This document shows positions 1 through 8,593 of a stretch of DNA of 64,000 nt, in pieces. Position 1 is the stretch's first letter, and every line of letters begins with the position of its first letter. The position numbers were made by a program, and so were the translations under genes. A model generated the notes under the pieces. That model did not search any database. It was not told the DNA's origin and saw nothing but the letters and a program-made list of their open reading frames with translations. The stretch comes from Larkinella punicea (GTDB lineage Bacteria > Bacteroidota > Bacteroidia > Cytophagales > Spirosomataceae), in contig NZ_QOWE01000012.1 in the NCBI RefSeq assembly GCF_003334855.1, forward strand, positions 124,001 to 188,000, read 5' to 3'.

Positions 1-954
1 CTGGTAGTCGATCTGGCTGCGGGCGGCTTTGATGGCGCCCTGATTGCGGTTCAGAAACGGCAAATCCATCGCCACCGAAACACCGAGGTAATGCGGAATG
101 TAGCTTCCCGCCTGATCATACGTTCCGCCAACCCGAAGATCCGGCACCGCCAGCGCCTTTTGTAAATTGTAATTCAGCTCCGATTGCCGGGTCAGCGACT
201 GGTTGGCAAGCACATCCGGCCGGTTCCGCAGCGCCCGGTTTCGCAACGAGTCGACCGGCTGGTTGGGGAAGCGGTATTGCTGGAGCTGGGCTTCGTTGAC
301 CAGCGGAAGAATGGGCTGATCGACCGAAAGCAACGTCCGCAAAAACTGCTGGTTTTCGGTCTGGCGAAGCCGGATTTCCAGCCGGTCGTTGTTGAGTTGA
401 AACAGCAGGGCCTTCAGACGCAGCAGTTCGCGCAACGACACGTTATTTTTGTCGAATTGCTGCTCAAAAGCCGCGACGGTTCCCTGCAAGGTGGTGATCT
501 GACGGTCGTAACGCGCGAGGGTTTCCTGCTGAAAGTAGAGGTCGAAAAACCGGCTGCGGAGTTCAAACCGGAGTGAGCGCAACAAATCGGCGAACTCATA
601 ATCGTTCAGCCGGGTCGCTTCCTGCGCCAGCAAAATCCGTTTGTTACGTTTCCCGGCGGTATACAGCAGTTGCTGCACCGAAATAATTTTCTGCCCCTGC
701 CGACCCACGTCCAATGCCCGGTTCCGCTCCGTATTGTAGGCGCTCACCTCCACCGAAGCCGTCGGATTGTCGTACAAACCGGCCTGAATAATGTCCCCCT
801 GCCCGGCTTCGATCCGAAACCGGCCCGCCAGCAGCAACAGGTTATTTTTCAGAAACAGACTATCGGCCTGCCGTCGGCTCAGCCGCAAGGTATCCTGCGC
901 CAGGCCGGTCAGCGAAAGCAGGCAAATACTACTAAAAACAGCTAAAAATCGCAT
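1..954 (-). CDS. TolC family outer membrane efflux protein (partial, 3' end beyond window)
   Basis: Outer-membrane channel of the TolC/CzcC type, expected to form the trimeric exit duct of an RND or similar exporter. The frame reads open from the start codon at 954 to the window edge, giving 318 residues; full family members run about 420, so roughly the last quarter is missing. A Sec signal peptide is visible (MRFLAVFSSICLLSLTGLAQ), followed by long alpha-helical heptad-like stretches rich in Leu, Gln and Arg, as expected of the TolC barrel and its repeat. It lies 108 bp downstream of the sensor kinase on the same strand, so regulator, kinase and channel probably form one operon, possibly continuing leftward into adaptor and pump genes. 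The substrate (metal or drug) cannot be read from this part. Confidence 0.85.
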   Translation of the reverse strand, partial: MRFLAVFSSICLLSLTGLAQDTLRLSRRQADSLFLKNNLLLLAGRFRIEAGQGDIIQAGLYDNPTASVEVSAYNTERNRALDVGRQGQKIISVQQLLYTAGKRNKRILLAQEATRLNDYEFADLLRSLRFELRSRFFDLYFQQETLARYDRQITTLQGTVAAFEQQFDKNNVSLRELLRLKALLFQLNNDRLEIRLRQTENQQFLRTLLSVDQPILPLVNEAQLQQYRFPNQPVDSLRNRALRNRPDVLANQSLTRQSELNYNLQKALAVPDLRVGGTYDQAGSYIPHYLGVSVAMDLPFLNRNQGAIKAARSQIDYQ

Positions 955-1062
955 TCTATTGGGTTCTCACAATGCCGATGCAAGGTTCACCCACAGAAGT
1001 TAGAAGGCTGTTAAAAGTGAATTAGAAAAATGTTAAAGAGCCGTTAAAAAAAAATTAGAGAC

Positions 1063-2430
1063 TCAAAGATGAGCGATCCGGATGGTAAACTGACTGCCCT
1101 CATTCAGGTGGCTTTCCACGGTGATGGTGCCCTGATGCAGTTCCACAATCCGTTGACAAATGGAGAGACCAATCCCAAACCCCTCATAACCAGCGGCATT
1201 GGCCGACCGGTAAAACGGTTCAAAGATCAGTTCCGTTTCTTGGGAGGTCATACCAATCCCTTCGTCGCGGACGCTCACCCAGCACGAACGGGCATCGGTA
1301 CCGAGTCGGACATGGGCGGTGTGATCGGCGGAATATTTACAGGCATTGTCCATCAGGTTCAGCAAAACCCGTTTCAGCAATTCTTCATTCCCCGACACGG
1401 TGGTTTCTGTTTCCGATTCGGGCAGATTATCGTAATCGAATTCAACGCGGTAGTGGGGTTTGGCACTCAACAACTCATCCCTGGCCAGCAGCACCACTTC
1501 CTCCATCTGCACCGGAGCCAGCGGCATCTGGCTGATGTTTTCGAGCGTTCGGGCCAGAAACAACAGGCTGTTGGTCAAACCGATAAGGCGGTCGGCATCC
1601 GATAGCAAATTGGTTAGAATGGTTTCATATTCATCGGCCGTTAACCGGCGGAGAAGGCCCAGTTGAATTTCGGATTTGAGGGCCGCCAGGGGCGTCCGGA
1701 GTTCGTGGGATGCGTGGGAAACGAAGCTGCGCTGCTGTTCGAAAGCCTGCTCCAGCCGCCCCAGCACGGCGTTGAAATTGACCGCCAACTGATCGATTTC
1801 GTCCCGCCGATTGCCCTCATCGAGCCGTTGCCGCAGGTTCCGGGCGGTGATGGTCGAAACCTGGGTGTTGATCTCGCCGATGGGCCGCAACGATTGCCCG
1901 GCGAAGAAAATGCCCAGGCCGATGGTCAGACTAATACCGCCCAACAAACCCCAGATCAACGTGATGCGGAGGTTTTTTTGTTTATTCTGCCCAACGCGGT
2001 CATTGGCCGACGCCAGCACCACCAGTTGCCGCCCGCCTTCTTCGTATAAAATACCGGCCAACTGGTTGTCATCACTCCAGGTTTCCACCTCTTTCAACTG
2101 CCTGACCTCGTCGAGCAATCCCCGTTGGTAGTGAATGATGTGGTCGTCGACGCTGGAATAGATCAGGCGGTTTTGTTCATCGAACACCAGCACTTTTTCG
2201 TCATACAGGGCCGTGAGCGTATTCCGGTCGATAATTTTAAGGAGATTGTGATCGACCTCATTGACCTGAATCAAAAACCGGGCGGTGGTGAGTGCCTTGC
2301 TTTTTAGCCGGTCATAGAAATCTTCGCGGCTGTAGGTGGCCGTGGTTACGTAAATAATGACCGAAAAGGCCAGCAAAATGGTGGCAACGATGAGTGAAAA
2401 CTGAAGCGCGATCCGGTTCCTGATCTTCAT
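1063..2430 (-). CDS. Two-component sensor histidine kinase (CusS-like)
   Basis: Membrane sensor kinase of 455 residues. Order: N-terminal membrane helix (about 9-30), periplasmic sensor region, second helix (about 155-177), HAMP linker with LRPI near 181, dimerisation/H-box SHASHELRTPL with phospho-acceptor His242, then the ATPase domain with N-box (LLNLMDNACKYS), G1 (DEGIGM) and G2 (GFGIGLSI). It starts 4 bp after the response regulator stop, so the two are translationally linked. Domain layout matches heavy-metal sensors such as CusS, and the downstream TolC-type gene fits efflux control. The signal itself is not readable from the sequence. Confidence 0.93.
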   Translation of the reverse strand: MKIRNRIALQFSLIVATILLAFSVIIYVTTATYSREDFYDRLKSKALTTARFLIQVNEVDHNLLKIIDRNTLTALYDEKVLVFDEQNRLIYSSVDDHIIHYQRGLLDEVRQLKEVETWSDDNQLAGILYEEGGRQLVVLASANDRVGQNKQKNLRITLIWGLLGGISLTIGLGIFFAGQSLRPIGEINTQVSTITARNLRQRLDEGNRRDEIDQLAVNFNAVLGRLEQAFEQQRSFVSHASHELRTPLAALKSEIQLGLLRRLTADEYETILTNLLSDADRLIGLTNSLLFLARTLENISQMPLAPVQMEEVVLLARDELLSAKPHYRVEFDYDNLPESETETTVSGNEELLKRVLLNLMDNACKYSADHTAHVRLGTDARSCWVSVRDEGIGMTSQETELIFEPFYRSANAAGYEGFGIGLSICQRIVELHQGTITVESHLNEGSQFTIRIAHL

Positions 2431-2434
2431 CTGC

Positions 2435-3121
2435 TTACTCCACTTTTAAAACGTAGCCCATACCGGCGCGGGTGTGAATCAGTTTGGGTTCAAAATCCCG
2501 ATCCATTTTTTTTCGTAAGTAGTTGATATACACCTCTACGACATTCGTTCCGGGATCAAAATTAAGACTCCAGACTTTTTCGGCCAGGTCCATTTTGGAA
2601 ACGACCCGGCCCCGGTTGCGGACCAGGTATTCGAGCAGGGCAAACTCCCGGGCGGTTAAGTCGATGGGTGTGCTGCCGCGTTTGACTTGTTTCGTAGATA
2701 GATTGATTTCCAGATTCGCGATGCGCAACACCTCATCGGCAACGCTTTTATCGATCAAATCCGCCCGCCGGAAACAGGTTGCGATCCGGGCGTTCAACTC
2801 CCTGAAATCGAAGGGTTTCACCAGGTAGTCATCGGCTCCGCGTTCCAGTCCTTCCACCTTGTCTTCAATTTCGCCCAGGGCCGTGAGCATGATGATCGGC
2901 AGATGCGGTTTTTCGGCCCGGACATTCCGGCAGATTTCATAGCCATTCAGACCCGGCAGGTTGATGTCCAGAATGATCAGATCGAACGGTTGCCGCAACG
3001 CCAGATCACGCCCGTTGTAGCCTTCGTAAGCCACCTCGGTCTGGTACCCCTCTTCCATCAAACCCCGGCTGATGTTCTGGGCAATCCGGCGGTCATCTTC
3101 AACGATTAGAATGGTTTTCAT
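2435..3121 (-). CDS. OmpR/CusR-type response regulator
   Basis: A 228-residue response regulator that should be phosphorylated by the adjacent kinase and bind DNA. The receiver domain has the acidic pair ED at 8-9, phospho-acceptor Asp52 in LIILDINLPG, and the conserved Lys in KPFDF near 102. The C-terminal winged-helix domain (about 128-228) carries the usual ending RTRAGMGYVLK-like sequence (HTRAGMGYVLKVE). First gene of the leftward regulator-kinase-TolC set; the 264 bp in front of it are shared with the divergent gene at 3386 and probably contain its promoter. Confidence 0.94.
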   Translation of the reverse strand: MKTILIVEDDRRIAQNISRGLMEEGYQTEVAYEGYNGRDLALRQPFDLIILDINLPGLNGYEICRNVRAEKPHLPIIMLTALGEIEDKVEGLERGADDYLVKPFDFRELNARIATCFRRADLIDKSVADEVLRIANLEINLSTKQVKRGSTPIDLTAREFALLEYLVRNRGRVVSKMDLAEKVWSLNFDPGTNVVEVYINYLRKKMDRDFEPKLIHTRAGMGYVLKVE

Positions 3122-3385
3122 ACGGCTTTGAAATCAGGATACGTACCAAACTAACACCACAAACTGCCCGGACGGTTCTTGAAATCCAAATTCTAAGGGT
3201 ATTCTAATGCCGTCGCCCTCCCATTCTGAAACGCTTGCCGGTCGGCTCACACGGTTTATTGGTCGACATTTCAGGCCCACTCGTCTATTAAGCTTGTACA
3301 TTCACCTGAAAAAGTATTACTTTGACTATTTCATACTGTACTCTCTTTCGTCAGTCTATACATCCCAATCTACCGAATTAAAACG

Positions 3386-4423
3386 ATGGAAAACCAATCC
3401 ACTCGCCGTCAGTTTCTGGGTGCCACAGCCGCTCTGGTTTCCAGTGCCCTGGCTGCTCCTTCCAAACTGTTTGGCGCACCCGCCCTGATCCGCAATCTGA
3501 ACAAACCCAATTCGCTGATCAACGGCGTCCAGGTTGGGGTCATTACGTATTCGTACCGGGATATGCCCGACCAAAGTGCCGAAGCCACCCTGCAATACGT
3601 TCTGGATAGCGGCATCAGCGCCATCGAGTTGATGGGCGGGCCGGCCGAGTCGTTTGCGGGTGCTCCCAAAAATACGGTCGATATGCGATCGATTTTTCCG
3701 TTGATGCGGAAACGGCGCGAAAACCAGACCCTCACCGAAGACGAACAGAAAACGCTGGCGGATGCGGATGCCAAAATGAAAGCCTACCGGGCAGAAGTGA
3801 CCAAATGGCGGCTCTCGGTTCCGATGAGTAAGTTTGAGCAGGTTCGCAAGATGTATAACGCGGCCGGTGTCACCATTTACGGATTCAAGCCCGACGCGTT
3901 TGGCATGCAGAACACCGATGCGGACATCGATTATGGGATGCGGGCGGCTAAAGCACTGGGGGCCAACCAAGTCACCCTTGAACACCCGGCCAATGATGCC
4001 CATACGCTGAGATTGGGAAAAATGGCCGAGAAACACGGTTTGCGGGTTGGTTACCACGGTCATGAACAGCAAACCCCCACGTTCTGGGATACCGCCCTCG
4101 CCCAATCCCCCGGCAATGCCATGAACTTCGATCTGGGTCATTACCTGGCCGCCGGTCAGCCCGACCCGCTGGGCTTGATCCGGCAGAAACACACGCGGAT
4201 TTCCAGTATGCACATCAAAGACCGCCAATTACCGGCGAATGGCAAAGGAAATCTGCCCTGGGGTCAGGGCGATACGCCCCTGTTGCCGGTTTTGAAACTG
4301 ATGCGCGAACAGAAATATACGTTCCCGGCCACGGTCGAACTGGAGTATAAAATTCCGGAAGGCTCCAATGCCGTCGCTGAAGTGAAGAAATGCATGGATT
4401 TCTGCCGGAATGCGCTGAGTTAA
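3386..4423 (+). CDS. Sugar phosphate isomerase/epimerase family protein, Tat-exported
   Basis: TIM-barrel protein of the xylose-isomerase-like superfamily (AP endonuclease family 2 fold), 345 residues, likely acting on a sugar or sugar derivative in the periplasm. The N-terminus is a twin-arginine signal (RRQFLG at 7-12, hydrophobic stretch, Ala-rich cleavage region near 24-32). Likely metal and catalytic residues are Glu199 (VTLEHP), Asp249 and His252 (NFDLGHY), His276 (SMHIKD) and Glu318/Glu320 (VELEY). It converges on a second member of the same superfamily at 4941. The exact substrate is unknown; Cytophagales genomes hold many such paralogues. Confidence 0.88.
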   Translation: MENQSTRRQFLGATAALVSSALAAPSKLFGAPALIRNLNKPNSLINGVQVGVITYSYRDMPDQSAEATLQYVLDSGISAIELMGGPAESFAGAPKNTVDMRSIFPLMRKRRENQTLTEDEQKTLADADAKMKAYRAEVTKWRLSVPMSKFEQVRKMYNAAGVTIYGFKPDAFGMQNTDADIDYGMRAAKALGANQVTLEHPANDAHTLRLGKMAEKHGLRVGYHGHEQQTPTFWDTALAQSPGNAMNFDLGHYLAAGQPDPLGLIRQKHTRISSMHIKDRQLPANGKGNLPWGQGDTPLLPVLKLMREQKYTFPATVELEYKIPEGSNAVAEVKKCMDFCRNALS

Positions 4424-4431
4424 AAAGTTTT

Positions 4432-4940
4432 AAAAAGGAATGATAAATGTTAAATGATGAATGTCAAATGTAAAAGTGCCGGAGTTGCAATCACTTTTAC
4501 ATTTAGCACTCATCATTAATACTGTACGAAGGATTGATTTTGCCGAATAGTCTTTGGGGTTTAAGCAAAGCATGCTTTTAAAATCGCCTTTTTATCTATT
4601 AACTACGGTTTTTGACACCCATTTCGCCACCATAAAGCAACCCCGAGCAGACTGGGCCGCGTAGCGGACGAATATTTGTAGCAAGACGCAGGTATGCTCG
4701 CAGTCCAGCGTGCTGTCAGGCACGCAACAGGCGCACAGGTTGCGTGCCTGACAGCACGCTAGCGCTCTGAAAGACACACGCCTTGCTACAAACATCTGTC
4801 CGCTACGCGGCCCAGTCTCTTACCGTTCGCTTCAATGCATACGATACAGAAAATTTTACGCCAACATCCCAAACTTGAAGCACGGAGAAAAATCCTTCGT
4901 ACAGTACTGACTCATCATTTAACATTTATCATTCCTTTTT
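4432..4940. repeat. Large nested palindrome between convergent genes
   Basis: This 509 bp gap is built of inverted repeats nested around one centre. The outermost arms are 29 bp and perfect (4432-4460 against 4912-4940). Inside them is a perfect 15 bp pair (4521-4535 against 4891-4905), then a 37 bp pair with three mismatches (4649-4685 against 4782-4818), and at the centre a perfect 22 bp pair (4707-4728 against 4739-4760) with a 10 bp loop. A separate local hairpin lies at about 4465-4504. The inner pairs have unequal flanks, so it is not one simple fold-back. No convincing gene lies within. It begins 8 bp after one stop and ends where the other gene stops, so it may also end transcription from both sides. 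A miniature element or a REP-type unit are alternatives. Confidence 0.85.
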
Positions 4941-5897
4941 TCACCCTAACCCCGCCGATTTCAGCATTCCCCGCAGCGTCTGTAAATCGGTCTGCATGGC
5001 CTTGTAGATTTTCTCGCGGGGAACCGTAATGTTTCGTTTGCCCTGATCGGCACCGCCCAGCGGGTATTCAAGGTGCAACGAAATCGGAACGCGGACGTTT
5101 AGTTTCTTAAGCAGCGCAAAATAGGCCGGAAAATCGACCATGCCTTGTCCCAGTGGCACGCTTTCCGCCTTCCATTTTCCCGCCTTTTTCTCCCAGATCA
5201 CATCTTTAATGGCGATAAACCGGATGTGTGGGGCAATCATCCGCAAGCCCGTCGACCAGGACGTCCCTCCCTCCACCGTCGCGTGACGAATGTCGTACTG
5301 ACTTCCCATATTAGGGCTATTAATCTCCTTAAGAACCGTGGCCAGATCCCAGGTGGCCGAGCCGAAGTTGGTTCCGGCGTGGTTTTGATAGGCTCCTGCC
5401 AGATTCAGTTGCTGGTTTAGTTTCGCCAGTTCGCCGAGTTGTTTTTGGTAGCTGGTCAGCACCGCCTGAATGGGCTGGTCGGCGGGATAGGCCAGCCAGC
5501 CTGTGCGGTAATACCGGATGCCCTGCTTACTGGCGGTTTCCAGCACCGTTCGGGCCGTCTCATCGGCTTTGGTGATAGCAGTGGTAATCGTAGATACGCT
5601 CAGGTCCCGCTTTTTCAGGATGTCGACCGCTTTCGGCAAATCGGTTTGAACCCGGGCCGGTTCGACGTGGCCATCGGGCCGAACCGTCAGATCGACGCCG
5701 TCGAAACCGAGGTCGGACGCAACCGTTGCCATTTCGGTATAGTCCAGAAAATGAAGAAGTTTCGAGAAAATATGAATACTAAAGGGAGCGGCATCGGCCG
5801 GTAACTGCGAAACCGCCTTTGTTTCAGCCGCCAAACCAGCCAGACTGGTTGCCAGCAGCCCTTTTAACACATCACGGCGTTGAAGCAGAAGAGGCAT
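4941..5897 (-). CDS. Sugar phosphate isomerase/epimerase family protein, exported
   Basis: Second TIM-barrel xylose-isomerase-like protein, 318 residues. The N-terminus resembles a Tat signal (RRDVLKG at 7-13, then Leu/Ala-rich), suggesting export. Candidate metal-site residues are His173 (YQNHAG), Asp202 and His205 (QYDIRHA), Lys231-Asp232 (AIKDVIW) and Glu277 (HLEYP). It differs clearly from the protein at 3386 apart from the shared fold, so the convergent pair is not a recent duplication. Stop codon lies at the inner edge of the palindrome. Substrate unknown. Confidence 0.87.
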   Translation of the reverse strand: MPLLLQRRDVLKGLLATSLAGLAAETKAVSQLPADAAPFSIHIFSKLLHFLDYTEMATVASDLGFDGVDLTVRPDGHVEPARVQTDLPKAVDILKKRDLSVSTITTAITKADETARTVLETASKQGIRYYRTGWLAYPADQPIQAVLTSYQKQLGELAKLNQQLNLAGAYQNHAGTNFGSATWDLATVLKEINSPNMGSQYDIRHATVEGGTSWSTGLRMIAPHIRFIAIKDVIWEKKAGKWKAESVPLGQGMVDFPAYFALLKKLNVRVPISLHLEYPLGGADQGKRNITVPREKIYKAMQTDLQTLRGMLKSAGLG

Positions 5898-6029
5898 AGC
5901 GTCAGGGAATAGGTATGCCGATAAGAAATTTTGCGGGGTAATCTACTCAGCGTAAGCGTGGGGAGCTTTCACACTGCGTGGAATTTGCGGCCTGTTGCCA
6001 GGTTACCCGCCCACACGCAGCGAAGCCGA

Positions 6030-6860
6030 TTATAACGTTTTTTGCACTGCAGACACAAAGTCTTTGCTTACACTAATAATCCGAGCAATCAAATCAATTG
6101 GTAAACCTTCTTTTAAGGCATTTTGAATGGCCAATATTTTCACGGCTTCGATCCGCTTCTGTTCTGCTTTAACCGCTTCGGCATTAGCCGCTGTCACGCG
6201 AGCAAAATACGCCCGCTCTTCAGGGGTCATCTTCCGCGTGTCCAACTCGTCAATGGCCCGCTTGAGCCATTCCTCATTCCAGAAAGCGGGGTATTGAGTC
6301 GGTTCGGTTGTATGAAGGGGCTTCATGGTATAAACCAGTTTGTCTAAATCGGCCTCTATCTCAGCTACATGCTTGTTAAACTTAGCCAATTCTACCGTGA
6401 TAAACGTCATTTGGGTGTCAATGATTTCACCCGCTTCACTTCGTAGATTGGCAACCGTATGAAACTGAGCCGTTGGCAGAATATTCTTTGCTAAAATAGC
6501 AATCGCGTAGATTTTAGGCAAGTTGGCATAATCAAACTCTCCACGTTCTACTACCGTGTTAAATTTATGCAGGGCGTAAAACTTCATGCGTTGCACAAAA
6601 TGCGGGGCCAGACCTAACTGCATTTCAACGATAAACTGATTCCCGTTTTCGTCGGTACAAGCCAAATCAAAAATCCCGCTCCGACTGTCAATGGTCAAAG
6701 CCTCAAATGAATTCTTGTCAAAATGCACCTCCCGAATAGGTATTTTCGACTTGATAAGTGCCTGCAACGCTATACGAAGGAACAAACTATCAGCTTCGTT
6801 ACCGAAAGTGGCCTTAAAACCATAGTCTGAAATAATGGGAATATAAACGCCTGTTTCCAT
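6030..6860 (-). CDS. Rpn family recombination-promoting nuclease / PD-(D/E)XK transposase-like protein
   Basis: A 276-residue member of the Rpn/YhgA-like (PDDEXK_2) family. The start METGVYIPIISDYGFKATFG is typical of Bacteroidetes members. Nuclease-fold signatures are visible: IFDLACTDENGNQFIVEMQ supplies the Asp and the Glu-x-Gln version of the ExK motif around 85-105. The C-terminal part (after about 200) is a charged helical region, common in the family. It stands alone between unrelated genes with no terminal inverted repeats that I could find, so it behaves as a single mobile-type gene rather than an insertion sequence. Known Rpn proteins promote RecA-independent DNA recombination; the role here is inferred only from family. 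Confidence 0.85.
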   Translation of the reverse strand: METGVYIPIISDYGFKATFGNEADSLFLRIALQALIKSKIPIREVHFDKNSFEALTIDSRSGIFDLACTDENGNQFIVEMQLGLAPHFVQRMKFYALHKFNTVVERGEFDYANLPKIYAIAILAKNILPTAQFHTVANLRSEAGEIIDTQMTFITVELAKFNKHVAEIEADLDKLVYTMKPLHTTEPTQYPAFWNEEWLKRAIDELDTRKMTPEERAYFARVTAANAEAVKAEQKRIEAVKILAIQNALKEGLPIDLIARIISVSKDFVSAVQKTL

Positions 6861-7063
6861 CTAAAAAAGTTACAGAAAACCTTGAATCTGATGGCCTTCT
6901 CAACTATGGCCCAAACCTGCCAAACTCGGACATTCACTTTATTACACGTAACCCGCCCATGAGCAATGGATTACCCAAAAGTTGCCCATGCGGAATAAAC
7001 CAATACGACAAAAGACTTTTAAAGCACATTAAATTCAGCATGCCGACAAATGGTGTAAAGCCC

Positions 7064-7240
7064 CTACTCCGCCTGCTTCGCTTTCACCAGCAACACCAGC
7101 AGAACCGCCACCGCCGGAACCGTTAAACCGCCCGCGATCAGGGCCTGGCGGTTGGTGCTGAATCCATCCGCAATGCCCGAATACAGGTTGATCATAATCG
7201 CTATAAAGAGCAATGCGGTTAAAATAGGTAAGACTTTCAT
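7064..7240 (-). CDS. Small two-helix membrane protein, 58 residues
   Basis: Short gene found by reading the leftward strand: start at 7240, stop at 7064-7066. The product starts MKVLPILTALLFIAIMINLY, then a short polar linker (SGIADGFSTNRQ), then a second hydrophobic helix (about 35-52) and the basic tail VKAKQAE. This looks like a genuine inner-membrane hairpin protein: two hydrophobic spans of the right length, charged tail, and sensible codon use. It matches no family I can name. It stands alone; neighbours on both sides point elsewhere. The longer frame covering 7035-7328 is a shadow of it. Confidence 0.6.
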   Translation of the reverse strand: MKVLPILTALLFIAIMINLYSGIADGFSTNRQALIAGGLTVPAVAVLLVLLVKAKQAE

Positions 7241-7442
7241 GGCTTTCTGTATACTTTAGTGTTTGCATGTTGACCGATTTGGTTACTATATGACGGTGCG
7301 ATGACCCACTTGTCACACCGGAAAGCATAAAAAAACTTCGTCCACCAACCGCGGCTGTCTGGTTATTACACCGCTCCTTTTCGGGTCAAACGGGTTTGTA
7401 AAACCGGTAGGCAATCTGTGGCAAACGGATTGTAAAAATCGG

Positions 7443-7450
7443 TATGTTTG
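7443..7450 (+). promoter_or_regulatory. Possible Bacteroidetes -7 element (TATGTTTG)
   Basis: Matches TAnnTTTG, 58 bp before the hydrolase start at 7509. No good -33 TTTG lies 17-22 bp upstream, so the call is weak. Confidence 0.3.
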
Positions 7451-7508
7451 TTGTTCCATTCGATGAACGGTTTTATTCGTTCATCCTGCTTCTTTAATCT
7501 GGTAACTC

Positions 7509-8498
7509 ATGCTGATGCTGCGTCGAATCGGGCTGGTTTTGCTCGTCCTGTTTATCCTGTTGAATATCGTTTCGGCTTTCCATGCCTCCCGTTTTACCTA
7601 TTTTTACAACAATCCCGACAAAACACCGGCGCGGAAAGCCGAAGACTATTCGACCAGCGAACTCATCCAGGCGGCTTTTTTTGGTCTGAAACTGAAAAAG
7701 TCGGTCATCAGCGACACCCCGAAAATCCCCTACGAAACCATCCGGCTCACCAACGAATATGGTCAGAGACTGGAAGGCTGGTATATCCCGGCAGAACAGG
7801 CCAAAGGCACCGTGATTTTGTGCCACGGCCACGCGTCGAACAAGTCGAAAATCCTTTGCGAAGCGGACTATTTTCACGCACTGGGCTACAACACCCTGTC
7901 GTTCGACTTCCGGGCGCACGGCAATTCTGATGGCAACATTTGCACCATCGGTTTTCGTGAAACCAACGATCTGAAAGCCGCCTATGATTTTGTGGCGAAG
8001 GGAAAGGAGAAAAACATCATTCTCTGGGGCGTGTCGATGGGTGCCGCCACGATCCTGAAAGCCATCCCCGAACACGGATTAAAACCGGCGCGGGTCATTC
8101 TGGAATGTCCGTTTGCCTCACTCTACGACGCCATCCAGGGCCGCCTTCGCTCGATGCACATTCCCGCACATCCGGTGTCGGAATTGCTGGCGTTATGGGG
8201 TGGTCTACAGCGCAGCATGTGGGTGTTTGGCTACCGCCCGTCGGAGTCGGCCAAACAGCTTACGATGCCGGTTTTACTGAACTGGGGCGCGAAAGACCCC
8301 CGGGTTCTGCGGCACGAAACCGACGCTATTTTTGAGAATTTAGGCACTTCCCGGAAACAGTTGGTGGTTTTCGAAAACTCGGCACACCAGTCGTTTTGCA
8401 CCGTCGAAAACGCGAAATGGCAGGCCAACATCAGTCGTTTTTTGCAAACCAGCCCCAAACCGGCCCTTCAACCGGTGACCGAACTTGAAGCCCGGTGA
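7509..8498 (+). CDS. Alpha/beta hydrolase, membrane-anchored
   Basis: Serine hydrolase of 329 residues with one N-terminal membrane helix (about 5-23), so the catalytic domain probably faces the periplasm. The oxyanion region is CHGHAS (105-110), the nucleophile elbow GVSMG gives Ser176, Asp263 sits in WGAKDPRV and His293 in SAHQSF, forming a complete triad in the expected order and spacing. The family (BAAT/YqkD/bem46-like) includes esterases and acyl hydrolases of unknown substrate. A second Met two residues in is an equally good start. It stands as its own unit, with 95 bp before the next gene. Confidence 0.88.
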   Translation: MLMLRRIGLVLLVLFILLNIVSAFHASRFTYFYNNPDKTPARKAEDYSTSELIQAAFFGLKLKKSVISDTPKIPYETIRLTNEYGQRLEGWYIPAEQAKGTVILCHGHASNKSKILCEADYFHALGYNTLSFDFRAHGNSDGNICTIGFRETNDLKAAYDFVAKGKEKNIILWGVSMGAATILKAIPEHGLKPARVILECPFASLYDAIQGRLRSMHIPAHPVSELLALWGGLQRSMWVFGYRPSESAKQLTMPVLLNWGAKDPRVLRHETDAIFENLGTSRKQLVVFENSAHQSFCTVENAKWQANISRFLQTSPKPALQPVTELEAR

Positions 8499-8593
8499 GG
8501 TGGTTTATGCCAGAATGATGCACGATAAATTACCCAAACAAAGCCGTTGATCAGTCGGTTGATAAAGGATTACTTGCTAATTCTTCTCAAACG

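Noticed and set aside
3356-4228. Long reverse-strand frame of 290 codons
   Set aside because: It is the antisense of the sugar isomerase gene, which has an export signal and active-site residues; the reverse frame has no recognisable domain.
6030-6860. Rpn gene as part of a complete transposon
   Set aside because: No terminal inverted repeats or target duplications were found around it.
6001-6960. Short direct repeat ACCCGCCCA on both sides of the Rpn gene
   Set aside because: Nine bases only and not at element ends; could be chance.
7035-7328. Reverse frame of 97 codons
   Set aside because: Gly-rich out-of-frame reading of the 58-residue membrane protein gene.
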